Of a DNA stretch of 37,988 nucleotides, positions 8,755 through 17,140 are shown in pieces. The position numbers and the translations under genes are program-made. Location: assembly GCF_020169415.1 (NCBI RefSeq), contig NZ_JAIULG010000048.1:1-37988 (forward strand), written 5' to 3'. This stretch comes from Tsukamurella sp. M9C. GTDB taxonomy: Bacteria; Actinomycetota; Actinomycetes; Mycobacteriales; Mycobacteriaceae. Position 1 is the stretch's first letter. Each line of letters begins with the position of its first letter. The notes under the pieces were generated by a model. It saw only the letters and a program-made list of their open reading frames with translations, made no database searches and had not been told where the DNA came from.

Positions 8755-9270
8755 ATGACCGCATCCGCCACCGGAACGCTCGCCGCCATCATCGACGCGA
8801 CCGACCAAGCCGTCACCCGCAACACCGCCAACGCGCACGTCGTCTTCGCGGCGACGGCCGTCCCGCAGGGCACGGTCGGCAGCGTCACCACGGCGCGCCA
8901 GCACACCCTCGTGGTCGACGAGCCGCCGACGCTCGGCGGCGACGACACCGCGATCAACCCCGTCGAGGCCTACCTGGGCGCGCTGCTGTCCTGCCAGGTG
9001 GTGACCTACCGCTTCTACGCCGACAAGCTGGGCATCACCATCGACGAGCTGAAGCTCAGCGCCGAGGGTGACCTCGACGTGCGCGGCTTCTTCGGCCTCG
9101 ACGAGACGGTCCGCCCGGGCTTCACCGCGGTCCGCGTCACGGTCGACATCACCGGCCCGGACACCGAGGAGCGCTACCGCGAGCTGACGGAGACCGTCGA
9201 CAAGCACTGCCCGGTCCTGGACCTCACCCAGAACCCGACGCCGGTCACGACGACGCTGCGGGTGAACTGA
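8755..9270 (+). CDS. OsmC-family protein
   Basis: 171 residues with the OsmC fold signature: INPVEAYLGALLSC (Cys80) and KHCPVLD (Cys152), the two redox cysteines that reduce organic hydroperoxides in this family. Start ATG 8755 follows AGGAG (8744-8748); the frame is open further upstream but without a ribosome-binding site. An 8-bp palindrome ACATATGT (8709-8716) upstream is a possible operator. Its end overlaps the convergent DoxX-like gene by 26 bases. Confidence 0.9.
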   Translation: MTASATGTLAAIIDATDQAVTRNTANAHVVFAATAVPQGTVGSVTTARQHTLVVDEPPTLGGDDTAINPVEAYLGALLSCQVVTYRFYADKLGITIDELKLSAEGDLDVRGFFGLDETVRPGFTAVRVTVDITGPDTEERYRELTETVDKHCPVLDLTQNPTPVTTTLRVN

Positions 9271-9631
9271 CCCGCGGACCCGTCGCGGCGAGCGCGCCGT
9301 AGAAGACCAGCAGCGACGAGGCCGCCGCGAAGTTCAGCCGCAGGTCGCGCGCGCGGATGTGCAGCCCGACGGCCGTGCAGAAGTACAGCGTCAGCATGAT
9401 CGCGGTGAGCCGGGCCAGACCCGGCCACCGCGGTGCGGCCGCGAGGCCCAGCGCCGACGCGCCCTTGACCAGCGGGAAGAACCAGCGGCCACCGTCGGGC
9501 CAGCCGACGTCGTCGAGGCACTTCGCGACGTACGGGATGGGCTGGATGCAGATGGCGGCGTCCGTGGCCTGCCCGGCCGCGGCCGCCTGGTAGAGCCGGG
9601 GATCGCGGACGAGATCGTTCACCGAGGGCAT
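9245..9631 (-). CDS. DoxX-like membrane protein
   Basis: 128 residues with about four hydrophobic helices. The [21 protein letters not shown] segment and the following [25 protein letters not shown] match the small DoxX-like family, integral membrane proteins sometimes tied to redox stress. ATG 9631 is chosen because TAGCGT (9644-9639, minus) lies seven bases upstream (leaderless). The 3' end overlaps osmC on the other strand. Confidence 0.65.
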   Translation of the reverse strand: MPSVNDLVRDPRLYQAAAAGQATDAAICIQPIPYVAKCLDDVGWPDGGRWFFPLVKGASALGLAAAPRWPGLARLTAIMLTLYFCTAVGLHIRARDLRLNFAAASSLLVFYGALAATGPRVSSPAASS

Positions 9632-9677
9632 GATCCTCACGCTAGGCCGCCCGGCGCCGGGGGACAAGAGCCTCCGA

Positions 9678-9707
9678 TTCGACTCTGACCGGCACTTTCT
9701 CTACACT
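9678..9707 (+). promoter_or_regulatory. Promoter of the rpsH operon
   Basis: TTCGAC (9678-9683), an 18-base spacer and TACACT (9702-9707) make a good sigma-A promoter. It restarts transcription of the ribosomal cluster after the insert and gives a leader of about 210 bases. Confidence 0.7.
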
Positions 9708-9722
9708 AGTGAGGTTGCCTGT

Positions 9723-9801
9723 CGTGCTTCGAGCACGGCCGGCGCACTTCCCCGAACCGGTTCGCCGGTCCGGAATCCCTGCAGTGCAACGGTATTGCAG
9801 G
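9723..9801 (+). promoter_or_regulatory. Structured rpsH leader
   Basis: Three possible hairpins lie in the leader: CGTGCT/AGCACG (9723-9737), the palindrome CGAACCGGTTCG (9753-9764) and CCTGCA/TGCAGG (9778-9783, 9796-9801). Such a leader could serve ribosomal-protein feedback or attenuation; no known motif was recognised. Confidence 0.4.
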
Positions 9802-9926
9802 ACGGTTTGCTTCGTAGTAGGCCCACCGTCGGACGTTCCAGGCCCGCCTTTCGCGCTGTCGAGAGCCAGGCACCAGACCGCCGGCGATGTATGGGAACCG
9901 CTGCGAGAAAGGTAGACGAATCTGTC

Positions 9927-10325
9927 ATGACCATGACTGATCCGATCGCAGACTTCTTGACCCGTCTGCGCAACGCCAACTCGGCGTACCACGACGAGGT
10001 GACGCTCCCGCACTCGAAGATCAAGGCGAACATCGCCGAGATCCTCAAGCGTGAGGGCTACATCACCGACTTCCGTACCGAGGACGCCGAGGTCGGCAAG
10101 AACCTCGTCGTTTCGCTGAAGTACGGCCCCAGCCGTGAGCGTTCGATCGCCGGCCTGCGCCGCGTGTCGAAGCCCGGTCTGCGCGTGTACGCGAAGTCCA
10201 CCAATCTGCCGAAGGTCCTGGGCGGCCTGGGCGTGGCGATCATCTCCACGTCCTCGGGCCTCCTCACGGACCGCCAGGCAGCCAAGCAGGGCGTGGGCGG
10301 CGAAGTCCTCGCTTACGTCTGGTAA
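9927..10325 (+). CDS. rpsH: 30S ribosomal protein S8
   Basis: 132 residues, full length, beginning [20 protein letters not shown] as in mycobacteria and ending with the S8 signature [22 protein letters not shown]. It binds the central domain of 16S rRNA and in E. coli also represses the spc operon mRNA. ATG 9927 follows AGAAAGGTAG (9905-9914); a second ATG at 9933 is less likely from family comparison. It heads the second part of the split spc cluster. Confidence 0.98.
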   Translation: MTMTDPIADFLTRLRNANSAYHDEVTLPHSKIKANIAEILKREGYITDFRTEDAEVGKNLVVSLKYGPSRERSIAGLRRVSKPGLRVYAKSTNLPKVLGGLGVAIISTSSGLLTDRQAAKQGVGGEVLAYVW

Positions 10326-10339
10326 GGGGACAGAAACTT

Positions 10340-10879
10340 ATGTCGCGAATTGGTAAGCACCCCGTGGTCGTTCCCACGGGCGTCGACGTGCAGATCGCCG
10401 GCCAGGACGTCACCGTCAAGGGCCCCAAGGGCCAGCTGGCGCTGACCGTCTCCGAGCCGATCTCGGTGTCGAAGAACGATGAGGGCGCCATCGTGGTCGC
10501 CCGTCCCGACGACGAGCGGCGCAACAAGGCGCTGCACGGTCTGTCGCGGACGCTGGTCGCCAACATGGTGACGGGTGTGACTGAGGGTTACACCAAGAAG
10601 ATGGAGATCTACGGCGTCGGTTACCGCGTGGCGCTCAAGGGCAAGGACCTCGAGTTCTCCCTGGGCTACAGCCACCCGGTCCCGATCGAGGCGCCCGAGG
10701 GCATCACCTTCGTGGTGGAGAGCCCGACCAAGTTCTCCGTGTCCGGCATCGACAAGCAGCAGGTCGGCCAGGTCTCGGCGGTCATCCGCAAGCTCCGTCG
10801 TCCCGACCCCTACAAGGGCAAGGGCGTGCGGTACGAGGGTGAGCAGATCCGTCGCAAGGTCGGAAAGACGGGTAAGTAA
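10340..10879 (+). CDS. rplF: 50S ribosomal protein L6
   Basis: 179 residues, standard length, starting [16 protein letters not shown] and ending with the L6 signature [19 protein letters not shown]6 supports the factor-binding region of the 50S subunit. It is 14 bases after rpsH, with GGGGA (10325-10330) upstream. Confidence 0.98.
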   Translation: MSRIGKHPVVVPTGVDVQIAGQDVTVKGPKGQLALTVSEPISVSKNDEGAIVVARPDDERRNKALHGLSRTLVANMVTGVTEGYTKKMEIYGVGYRVALKGKDLEFSLGYSHPVPIEAPEGITFVVESPTKFSVSGIDKQQVGQVSAVIRKLRRPDPYKGKGVRYEGEQIRRKVGKTGK

Positions 10880-10882
10880 CTC

Positions 10883-11287
10883 ATGGCAACTCAGACTGAG
10901 AACAAGAAGCGCATCCCGATGGGCAAGGACGTCTCGACGCGCCGTCGTACGTCGAAGGCCCGTCGTCACTTCCGCCTGCGCAAGAAGATCGAGGGCACCG
11001 CGGTCCGTCCGCGGCTCGCGGTCAAGCGCTCGAGCCGGCACATCCACGTCCAGCTGATCGACGACCTCAAGGGCCACACGCTGGCCGCGGCGTCGACGCT
11101 GGAGGCGGACGTCAAGGCTGCGGGCGGCGACAAGTCGGCCCAGGCCAAGAAGGTCGGCGAGCTCATCGCGGCCCGTGCCAAGGCTGCCGGCGTGGACGCC
11201 GTCGTGTTCGACCGTGGTGGCAACAAGTACCACGGCCGGATCGCCGCGCTCGCGGACGCCGCTCGCGAAGGCGGGCTGACGTTCTGA
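10883..11287 (+). CDS. rplR: 50S ribosomal protein L18
   Basis: 134 residues with a basic N-terminus ([16 protein letters not shown]) and the L18 end [24 protein letters not shown]. It binds 5S rRNA with L5. Three bases follow rplF. Its TGA (11285-11287) overlaps the ATG of a 14-codon mini-ORF. Confidence 0.98.
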   Translation: MATQTENKKRIPMGKDVSTRRRTSKARRHFRLRKKIEGTAVRPRLAVKRSSRHIHVQLIDDLKGHTLAAASTLEADVKAAGGDKSAQAKKVGELIAARAKAAGVDAVVFDRGGNKYHGRIAALADAAREGGLTF

Positions 11288-11331
11288 TGACTCGTACCAG
11301 CATGTTTTCCACCGAACGAAAGGCAGCCTGA
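11287..11331 (+). CDS. 14-codon mini-ORF bridging rplR and rpsE
   Basis: ATG 11287 shares its A with the rplR TGA, and its own TGA (11329-11331) shares its last A with the rpsE ATG: TGATG on both sides. It encodes [14 protein letters not shown]. Such an arrangement would let terminating ribosomes pass by re-initiation from rplR to rpsE. It may equally be chance; GAAAGG (11318-11323) could also serve as the rpsE ribosome-binding site. Confidence 0.4.
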   Translation: MTRTSMFSTERKAA

Positions 11332-11981
11332 TGCCCGGACGTCAGCGTCGTGACGGCGGCAGCAACGGCCCCGCCGGAAACAACGGTCCCGATAACAACA
11401 GCAACGACCGCCGCGGCGGCCGTGGTGGCCGCGACCGCGATCAGCGTGGTGGCCGCGAGGCCGAGAAGAGCCAGTTCATCGAGAAGGTCGTCACCATCAA
11501 CCGCGTCTCGAAGGTCGTGAAGGGTGGTCGTCGCTTCAGCTTCACCGCCCTCGTGATCGTCGGTGACGGCCAGGGCATGGTCGGTGTCGGCTACGGCAAG
11601 GCCAAGGAAGTTCCTGCGGCCATCCAGAAGGGCGTCGAGGAGGCTCGGAAGAACTTCTTCCGCGTCCCCATGATCGGCAACACCATCGTGCACCCGGTGC
11701 AGGGTGAGGCCGCGGCCGGCGTCGTGCTGCTGCGTCCCGCCAGCCCGGGTACCGGTGTCATCGCCGGTGGCGCCGTGCGTCCCGTGCTCGAGGCGGCCGG
11801 CGTCCACGACGTCATCGCCAAGAGCCTCGGCTCGGACAACGCCATCAACGTGGTGCACGCGACCGTGGCCGCTCTCAAGGAGCTGCAGCGTCCCGAGGAG
11901 GTCGCGGCTCGTCGCGGCCTGCCCATCGAGGACGTGGCCCCGGCCGGCATGCTCCGCGCCCGTGCAGGTCAGGGAGCGTAA
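11331..11981 (+). CDS. rpsE: 30S ribosomal protein S5
   Basis: 216 residues. The N-terminal ~45 residues are a low-complexity Arg/Gly/Asn/Asp extension typical of actinobacterial S5. The core ([55 protein letters not shown]) is complete. S5 acts in decoding fidelity and mRNA unwinding at the entry channel. ATG 11331 overlaps the mini-ORF stop. Confidence 0.97.
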   Translation: MPGRQRRDGGSNGPAGNNGPDNNSNDRRGGRGGRDRDQRGGREAEKSQFIEKVVTINRVSKVVKGGRRFSFTALVIVGDGQGMVGVGYGKAKEVPAAIQKGVEEARKNFFRVPMIGNTIVHPVQGEAAAGVVLLRPASPGTGVIAGGAVRPVLEAAGVHDVIAKSLGSDNAINVVHATVAALKELQRPEEVAARRGLPIEDVAPAGMLRARAGQGA

Positions 11982-11984
11982 GTC

Positions 11985-12164
11985 ATGGCAGAGCTGAAGA
12001 TCACCCAGGTGCGAGGCCTCGTCGGGCTCAAGCAGAACCAGCGCGACAGCCTGCGCACCCTGGGCCTCAAGGGCATCCGCAAGTCGGTCGTCCGTGAGGA
12101 CACCCCCGTCAACCGCGGCCTGATCCAGGTCGTATCGCATCTCGTGGAAGTGGAGGAGGTGTAA
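11985..12164 (+). CDS. rpmD: 50S ribosomal protein L30
   Basis: 59 residues, the usual L30 size, with [20 protein letters not shown] and [14 protein letters not shown]. It starts three bases after rpsE and ends three bases before rplO. Confidence 0.97.
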   Translation: MAELKITQVRGLVGLKQNQRDSLRTLGLKGIRKSVVREDTPVNRGLIQVVSHLVEVEEV

Positions 12165-12167
12165 GCA

Positions 12168-12626
12168 ATGGCTATCAAGCTGCACGATCTCCGTCCCGCG
12201 AAGGGCGCGAAGACGGCCAAGACCCGCGTGGGTCGCGGTGAGGGCTCCAAGGGTAAGACCGCCGGTCGCGGCACCAAGGGCACCAAGGCGCGCAAGAACG
12301 TCCCCGTGAACTTCGAGGGCGGCCAGATGCCGCTGCACATGCGGCTGCCGAAGCTCAAGGGCTTCAAGAACCGCAACCGTGTCGAGTACCAGGTGGTGAA
12401 CGTCGGCGACATCGCTCGCCTGTTCCCGCAGGGCGGCACCATCGGCATCGACGAGCTCGTCGCCGCCGGTGCGGTTCGCAAGAACCGTGTCGTCAAGGTG
12501 CTGGGCGACGGCGAGATCAGCGTCAAGGTGGACGTGACGGCGACCAAGGTCACCGGCGCCGCCAAGGCGAAGATCGAGGCCGCCGGTGGTTCGACCACCG
12601 AGCTCAAGCCCTCGGCCGAGGCCTAG
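12168..12626 (+). CDS. rplO: 50S ribosomal protein L15
   Basis: 152 residues with the L15 start [20 protein letters not shown], the Gly/Lys-rich [20 protein letters not shown] and the C-terminal [22 protein letters not shown]15 is a late 50S assembly protein. GGAGG (12152-12156) precedes ATG 12168. It is the last ribosomal gene before the terminator; in M. tuberculosis other genes also separate rplO from secY. Confidence 0.98.
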   Translation: MAIKLHDLRPAKGAKTAKTRVGRGEGSKGKTAGRGTKGTKARKNVPVNFEGGQMPLHMRLPKLKGFKNRNRVEYQVVNVGDIARLFPQGGTIGIDELVAAGAVRKNRVVKVLGDGEISVKVDVTATKVTGAAKAKIEAAGGSTTELKPSAEA

Positions 12627-12649
12627 TCCTCGCGCTCGAAACGTGGACG

Positions 12650-12684
12650 CCGCGGTAGGCGCCGGTCACCGGTGCCTACCGCGG
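12650..12684 (+). terminator. Terminator after rplO
   Basis: CCGCGGTAGGC (12650-12660) pairs perfectly with GCCTACCGCGG (12674-12684), with the loop itself holding CCGG repeats. The following bases (CTCTCGTTTC) are only mildly T-rich. Confidence 0.75.
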
Positions 12685-12741
12685 CTCTCGTTTCACTGCA
12701 CGACGGTGCCGGTTGTCTCCTGCCGGCCGGTACCCGCCGTG

Positions 12742-12771
12742 AACAGCCGTGATGAGTACGGCTGTTAGAGT
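12742..12771 (+). promoter_or_regulatory. Candidate secY promoter with overlapping dyad
   Basis: TAGAGT (12766-12771) is a plausible -10. An inverted repeat AACAGCCGT (12742-12750) / ACGGCTGTT (12758-12766) covers the spacer and touches the -10, where a repressor could bind. No good -35 is visible. Confidence 0.4.
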
Positions 12772-12804
12772 TCATACGTTTGCAGGATTACCCATGAGGA
12801 CGTC

Positions 12805-12864
12805 CTGCTCCGCCGCGTGCGGAGCAGATGTCCACGAGCGTGGGGCGGCCCGTCCGGGCCGCCC
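12805..12864 (+). promoter_or_regulatory. Tandem hairpins in the secY leader
   Basis: Two perfect 9-bp hairpins lie just before secY: CTGCTCCGC/GCGGAGCAG (12805-12813, 12819-12827) and GGGCGGCCC/GGGCCGCCC (12843-12851, 12856-12864). The second ends seven bases before the AGGAGG ribosome-binding site. No T-run follows, so translational control is as likely as attenuation. Confidence 0.5.
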
Positions 12865-12881
12865 GGCTGCCAGGAGGATGT

Positions 12882-14195
12882 GTGCTTTCGGCCCTAGTCC
12901 CGATCTTCCGGACCCCGGAGTTGCGGCGGAAGATCCTGATCGTCCTGGGCATCCTCGTGCTCTACCGGCTCGGCGCCACGTTGCCGTCGCCCGGTGTGAA
13001 CTTCGGAACCATCACCGAGTGCGTCGACAAGGCCACGAGCGGCGACAGCGGTCAGGTCTACTCGCTGATCAACATGTTCTCCGGCGGCGCGCTGCTGCAG
13101 CTGTCGGTGTTCGCGATCGGCATCATGCCGTACATCACCGCGTCGATCATCATCCAGCTGTTGATGGTGGTCATCCCGCGCTTCGAGACGCTCCGTAAGG
13201 AGGGTCAGGCCGGCCAGGCGAAGATCACGCAGTACACCCGCTACCTCACGGTGGCGCTGGCGCTGCTGCAGGCGACCGCGATCGTCGCGATGGCCTCGCG
13301 CGGCAACCTGCTGCCCGACTGCCCCGGCATCCTCGCCGACAACGGCATCTTCTCGCTGACCGTCATCGTCGCCACCATGACCGCCGGCGCGATCCTGGTC
13401 ATGTGGTTCGGTGAGCTGATCACCGAGCGCGGCATCGGCAACGGCATGTCGCTGCTCATCTTCGCCGGCATCGCCTCGCGCCTGCCCGCCGACGGCCAGC
13501 AGATCCTGCAGAGCCAGGGCGGCCTCGCCTTCGGCCTCGTCTGCTTCGCGGTCTTCCTGATCCTCGTCGCCGTCGTCTTCGTCGAGCAGGGCCAGCGCCG
13601 CATCCCGGTGCAGTACGCCAAGCGCATGGTCGGCCGCAAGATGTACGGCGGCTCGTCGACCTACCTGCCGCTCAAGGTGAACACCGCCGGCGTCATCCCG
13701 GTCATCTTCGCCTCGTCGCTGCTGTACCTGCCGCAGCTGGTCATCCAGCTCGTCGCGAGTGATTCGACCGCGGGCTGGGTGCAGTGGATCCAGACCAACC
13801 TGGTGAACCCCGGCAGCACCTGGCACATCGTGATCTACTTCGCGCTGATCATCTTCTTCACGTACTTCTACGTCGCGATCACCTTCAACCCGGAGGAGCG
13901 CGCCGACGAGATGAAGAAGTTCGGCGGCTTCATCCCGGGCATCCGTCCCGGCAAGCCGACGGCCGACTACCTGAACTACGTCCTGCAGCGCATCACGCTG
14001 CCCGGCTCGCTGTACCTCGGCATCATCGCGATCCTCCCGAACCTCTTCATCGAACTCACCGGTAGCGGCTCGAACATGAGTAATCTGCCGTTCGGCGGCA
14101 CGATGGTCCTCATCATCGTGGTCGTGGCGCTCGATACCACGAAGCAGATCGAGAGTCAGTTGATGCAACGTAACTACGAAGGATTCCTCAAGTGA
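12882..14195 (+). CDS. secY: Protein translocase subunit SecY
   Basis: 437 residues with ten expected TM helices, the channel of the Sec translocon. GTG 12882 ([17 protein letters not shown]) is chosen because mycobacterial SecY begins the same way and AGGAGG (12872-12877) lies four bases upstream; the frame is open further up. Conserved blocks include [15 protein letters not shown] and [18 protein letters not shown]. It overlaps adk by four bases (GTGA). Confidence 0.98.
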   Translation: MLSALVPIFRTPELRRKILIVLGILVLYRLGATLPSPGVNFGTITECVDKATSGDSGQVYSLINMFSGGALLQLSVFAIGIMPYITASIIIQLLMVVIPRFETLRKEGQAGQAKITQYTRYLTVALALLQATAIVAMASRGNLLPDCPGILADNGIFSLTVIVATMTAGAILVMWFGELITERGIGNGMSLLIFAGIASRLPADGQQILQSQGGLAFGLVCFAVFLILVAVVFVEQGQRRIPVQYAKRMVGRKMYGGSSTYLPLKVNTAGVIPVIFASSLLYLPQLVIQLVASDSTAGWVQWIQTNLVNPGSTWHIVIYFALIIFFTYFYVAITFNPEERADEMKKFGGFIPGIRPGKPTADYLNYVLQRITLPGSLYLGIIAILPNLFIELTGSGSNMSNLPFGGTMVLIIVVVALDTTKQIESQLMQRNYEGFLK

Positions 14196-14737
14196 GACTC
14201 GTTATTCTGGGCCCTCCCGGCGCCGGCAAGGGCACGCAGGCGGAGCGGCTGTCGGAGAAGTACGGCATTCCGCACATCTCGACGGGCGACCTGTTCCGCG
14301 CGAACATCAGCGAGGGCACCGCGCTGGGCGTCGAGGCCAAGAAGTACATGGACGCCGGCGAGCTCGTCCCGTCGTCGGTCACCGTCGACATGGTGCGTTC
14401 GCGCCTGGCGGAGCCCGACGCGAAGAACGGCTTCATCCTCGACGGCTTCCCGCGCGCCACCGACCAGGCGGACGCGCTGGGCGAGATCCTCGCCGAGGGC
14501 GGCCAGAAGCTCGACGCCGTGGTCTCCTTCGAGGTCCCCGAGGACACCGTCGTCGAGCGCATGCTCGCCCGCGGCCGCGCGGACGACACCGAAGAGGTCA
14601 TCCGTAACCGCCTGCACGTGTACGAGAACCAGACCGCGCCGCTGCTCGCCTACTACGGCGACTTCGTCACGCACATCGACGCCGTCGGCACCGTCGACGA
14701 GGTCCTCGGCCGCGTGACCGCGCAGCTCGACAAGTGA
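14192..14737 (+). CDS. adk: Adenylate kinase
   Basis: 181 residues with the P-loop [10 protein letters not shown] (about 7-16), the AMP-binding [11 protein letters not shown] and the [13 protein letters not shown] segment. It interconverts ATP plus AMP with two ADP. The LID is short, as usual in the 181-residue actinobacterial form. GTG 14192 overlaps the secY stop, and its TGA overlaps the map GTG, so secY-adk-map are coupled. Confidence 0.98.
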   Translation: MRLVILGPPGAGKGTQAERLSEKYGIPHISTGDLFRANISEGTALGVEAKKYMDAGELVPSSVTVDMVRSRLAEPDAKNGFILDGFPRATDQADALGEILAEGGQKLDAVVSFEVPEDTVVERMLARGRADDTEEVIRNRLHVYENQTAPLLAYYGDFVTHIDAVGTVDEVLGRVTAQLDK

Positions 14738-15528
14738 GTCGTTTCCGCCGTAAGAAGACCGTGCCCTTCCGCTCCGCGGGAGAGCTCGACGCGATGGCCG
14801 CCGCGGGCGCCGTCGTGGGCCGCGCGCTCGTCGCGGTCCGCGACGCCGCCCGCGTCGGCGTTTCCACCCTCGAACTCGACGAGGTCGCCGAGACGGTGAT
14901 CCGCGAGGCCGGCGCGGTCCCGTCCTTCAAGGGCTATCACGGCTTCCCGGGCTCGATCTGCTCCTCGGTGAACGAGGTCGTGGTGCACGGCATCCCGGAC
15001 CGCTCGACGGTGCTCGCCCTCGGCGACCTGGTCTCCATCGACTGCGGTGCGATCCTCGACGGCTGGCACGGCGACTCCGCGTGGACCTTCGGCGTGGGCG
15101 AGCTGTCCAAGGCGGACGAGGACCTCTCCGAGGCCACGCGCCTCGCGATGGAGGCCGGCATCGCCGCCATGCTCGACGGCAACCGCCTCACCGACGTCTC
15201 GCACGCCATCGAGACCGCCACGTACGCGCAGTCGGCGCGGCTGGGCCGCGAGTTCGCGATCGTCGACGGTTACGGCGGCCACGGCATCGGCCGCGAGATG
15301 CACATGGAGCCCTTCCTCGCCAACGAGGGCGACCCGGGCAAGGGCCCGCACCTCGTCGTCGGATCCACCCTCGCGATCGAGCCGATGCTCACCCTGGGCA
15401 CCCCCGACACTTCCGTCCTCGCCGACGACTGGACCGTCGTCACGGACGACGGTGCGCGGTCCGCGCACTGGGAGCACACCGTCGCCGTCACCGCCGACGG
15501 TCCCCGCATCCTCACCCCGCGTCCCTGA
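14734..15528 (+). CDS. map: Methionine aminopeptidase, type I
   Basis: 264 residues with the pita-bread fold landmarks: [23 protein letters not shown], the metal ligands in [33 protein letters not shown] and the final Glu in HWEHTVAVT. It removes the initiator methionine from new proteins. GTG 14734 shares GTGA with adk. It ends the secY operon. Confidence 0.97.
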   Translation: MSRFRRKKTVPFRSAGELDAMAAAGAVVGRALVAVRDAARVGVSTLELDEVAETVIREAGAVPSFKGYHGFPGSICSSVNEVVVHGIPDRSTVLALGDLVSIDCGAILDGWHGDSAWTFGVGELSKADEDLSEATRLAMEAGIAAMLDGNRLTDVSHAIETATYAQSARLGREFAIVDGYGGHGIGREMHMEPFLANEGDPGKGPHLVVGSTLAIEPMLTLGTPDTSVLADDWTVVTDDGARSAHWEHTVAVTADGPRILTPRP

Positions 15529-15549
15529 CCTGCTGCGATGAAAACGCTC

Positions 15550-15580
15550 TTGACCCTCACGCGACGTGAGGCGGGAGCGT
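15550..15580 (+). promoter_or_regulatory. MerR-type promoter/operator of the TipAS regulator
   Basis: TTGACC (15550-15555), a 19-base spacer and GAGCGT (15575-15580) match the over-long spacer that MerR proteins correct by twisting DNA. A perfect dyad CCTCACG-CGA-CGTGAGG (15555-15571) fills the spacer. This points to autoregulation. Confidence 0.7.
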
Positions 15581-15587
15581 GGTCGAC

Positions 15588-16376
15588 GTGAACGAACGGA
15601 AGTCCTTCCACACGGTCGGCGCCATCGCGCGGATGACCGGGGTCAGTGTCCGCACGTTGCACCACTACGACGAGATCGGACTCGTCCCGCCGTCGGCGCG
15701 CACGAGCGCCGGCTACCGGGCCTACTCGGACGACGACGTCGAGCGGCTGCACCGCGTGCTGACCTACCGGGAGCTGGGCTTCCCGCTCGAGCAGATAGCG
15801 ACCTTGCTCGACGATCCGTCGGCCGACGCCATGGCCCACCTGGAGGCGCAGCACAAGCTGCTCTCCGAGCGGATCGACCGTTTGCACCGGATGGTCGCGG
15901 CTGTGGAGGACATGATGAACAGCAAGAAGCGGGGGATCACCCTCACCGCCGAGGAGCAGACCGAGATCTTCGGCGCCGACTGGCTCGGCGAGGGCTACGC
16001 CGACGAGGCGGAGCAGCGCTGGGGCGACACCGACGCGTGGAAGCAGAGCGCCGAGCGCACCGCGAAGTTGAGCAAGGACGACTGGAAGCAGCTCAAGGCC
16101 GAGGGCGACGCCCTCGAGGCCGCGCTCGCCGACGGCCTGGACCGCGGCGTCGCGCCCGGCTCGCCGGAGGCGAACGCGCTCGCCGAGCGGCACCGCGCCG
16201 GGATCGACCGCTGGTACGACTGCGACCACGCGATGCAGGTGTGCGTGGCCCAGATGTACGTGACCGATCCGCGGTTCATGAAGCACTACGAGGACATCGC
16301 GCCGGGCCTCGCCCAGTACGTGGTCGACATCGTGACCGCGAACGCGGAGCAGCAGAAGAGCGCGGAGCAGCAGTAG
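15588..16376 (+). CDS. MerR-family regulator with TipAS ligand-binding domain
   Basis: 262 residues: a MerR winged helix (about 7-75, VRTLHHYDEIGLVPPSARTS), a long dimerisation helix (about 82-112) and a TipAS domain (about 128-250, YADEAEQRWGDTDAWKQS). Cys212 and Cys219 in YDCDHAMQVCVAQMY lie where TipAL of Streptomyces has its thiopeptide-reactive cysteines. TipA proteins sense thiopeptides and other multidrug-like ligands; the ligand here is unknown. GTG 15588 is chosen over GTG 15579 because the latter overlaps the -10; the transcript would then be leaderless. Confidence 0.9.
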   Translation: MNERKSFHTVGAIARMTGVSVRTLHHYDEIGLVPPSARTSAGYRAYSDDDVERLHRVLTYRELGFPLEQIATLLDDPSADAMAHLEAQHKLLSERIDRLHRMVAAVEDMMNSKKRGITLTAEEQTEIFGADWLGEGYADEAEQRWGDTDAWKQSAERTAKLSKDDWKQLKAEGDALEAALADGLDRGVAPGSPEANALAERHRAGIDRWYDCDHAMQVCVAQMYVTDPRFMKHYEDIAPGLAQYVVDIVTANAEQQKSAEQQ

Positions 16377-16380
16377 CCCG

Positions 16381-16419
16381 ACGGGCACGGCGGATCGTCG
16401 CGAACGACGCCGTGCCCGT
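16381..16419 (+). terminator. Terminator after the TipAS regulator
   Basis: ACGGGCACGGCG (16381-16392) pairs perfectly over 12 bp with CGCCGTGCCCGT (16408-16419), five bases after the stop codon. Confidence 0.75.
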
Positions 16420-16444
16420 TCGCCGCGGTACGTACCCTGGTGGA

Positions 16445-17119
16445 GTGGACCAGCTGGTGGAACTCGTCAAGGACTACTGGTGGCTCGTCTTCGTGCTCGG
16501 CGGCAGTACGAAGGGCCTGTCGGTCTGGTACGAGCGTCGCGCGGCGCGCCGCCTGGAGAAGTACCGCATCAAGCAGGAGACCAAGGTGGCCCTCGCGACA
16601 GCGAAGGGCATGGGCCGGGTCGACGCGGCGCAGGTCCAGCGGGAGCTCGAGCGCGCCGTCGCCGCCCACGACGGCGTCGATACCCGCTGGTTCGGCTACG
16701 AGACGGACCTCGCCACCATCCTCGACTTCCCGATGATGGTGGACATGCGGGAGCCGTTGACCGTCGACTTCCACAAGGCCAAGCGTCGCGCCGACCTGCT
16801 CCGCCCGGATTCGCCCGACGAGGCGTCCGCGTCGGACGTCGAGCAGTACCGCGACGCGGTGCACGCGTACGCCGGCGCGTTCGACGTCGCGGAGCAGGAG
16901 GCGAAACGCCGTCGCCGCGGCGACTTCTCGCCGCTGGAGCAGGAGCGCCTCGCCAAGGCGCAGCGGTTGCTCGCCGTCGCGCTCGACTCCTCCGCGACCG
17001 GCCCGGAGCGCCAGCAGGCGTATCAGCGCGCGCGGGCGGAGCTCGGCGGCCTCATCGACCTGCCGCGATCCGCCACCGTCGCGCTGGAGAACCAGGTCCG
17101 CGCGGCCCTGGAGCGCTGA
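16445..17119 (+). CDS. Membrane-anchored protein of unknown function, charged helical C-terminus
   Basis: 224 residues. A short N-terminal hydrophobic segment (YWWLVFVLGGSTKGLSVW) precedes a Lys/Arg/Glu-rich, probably coiled-coil region and a helical domain (SDVEQYRDAVHAYAGAFDVAEQEA). The end, ATVALENQVRAALER, recurs in diverged form at 18869-18964. No known family was recognised. GTG 16445 follows TACCCT (16433-16438) by six bases, so it is probably leaderless. Confidence 0.7.
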   Translation: MDQLVELVKDYWWLVFVLGGSTKGLSVWYERRAARRLEKYRIKQETKVALATAKGMGRVDAAQVQRELERAVAAHDGVDTRWFGYETDLATILDFPMMVDMREPLTVDFHKAKRRADLLRPDSPDEASASDVEQYRDAVHAYAGAFDVAEQEAKRRRRGDFSPLEQERLAKAQRLLAVALDSSATGPERQQAYQRARAELGGLIDLPRSATVALENQVRAALER

Positions 17120-17140
17120 GCGCCCGGCCCTCGGGGGGCG

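Noticed and set aside
9245-9270. Overlap of OsmC and DoxX-like genes as a sign of a misannotated end
   Set aside because: Both frames show family signatures up to or near the overlap; a 26-base convergent overlap is acceptable.
12894-14168. 424-residue minus-strand frame opposite secY
   Set aside because: Asp/Arg/Glu/His-rich composition is a shadow of the hydrophobic SecY codons.
15579-15587. GTG 15579 as start of the MerR regulator
   Set aside because: It overlaps the predicted -10 element, so the codon would not be in the mRNA.
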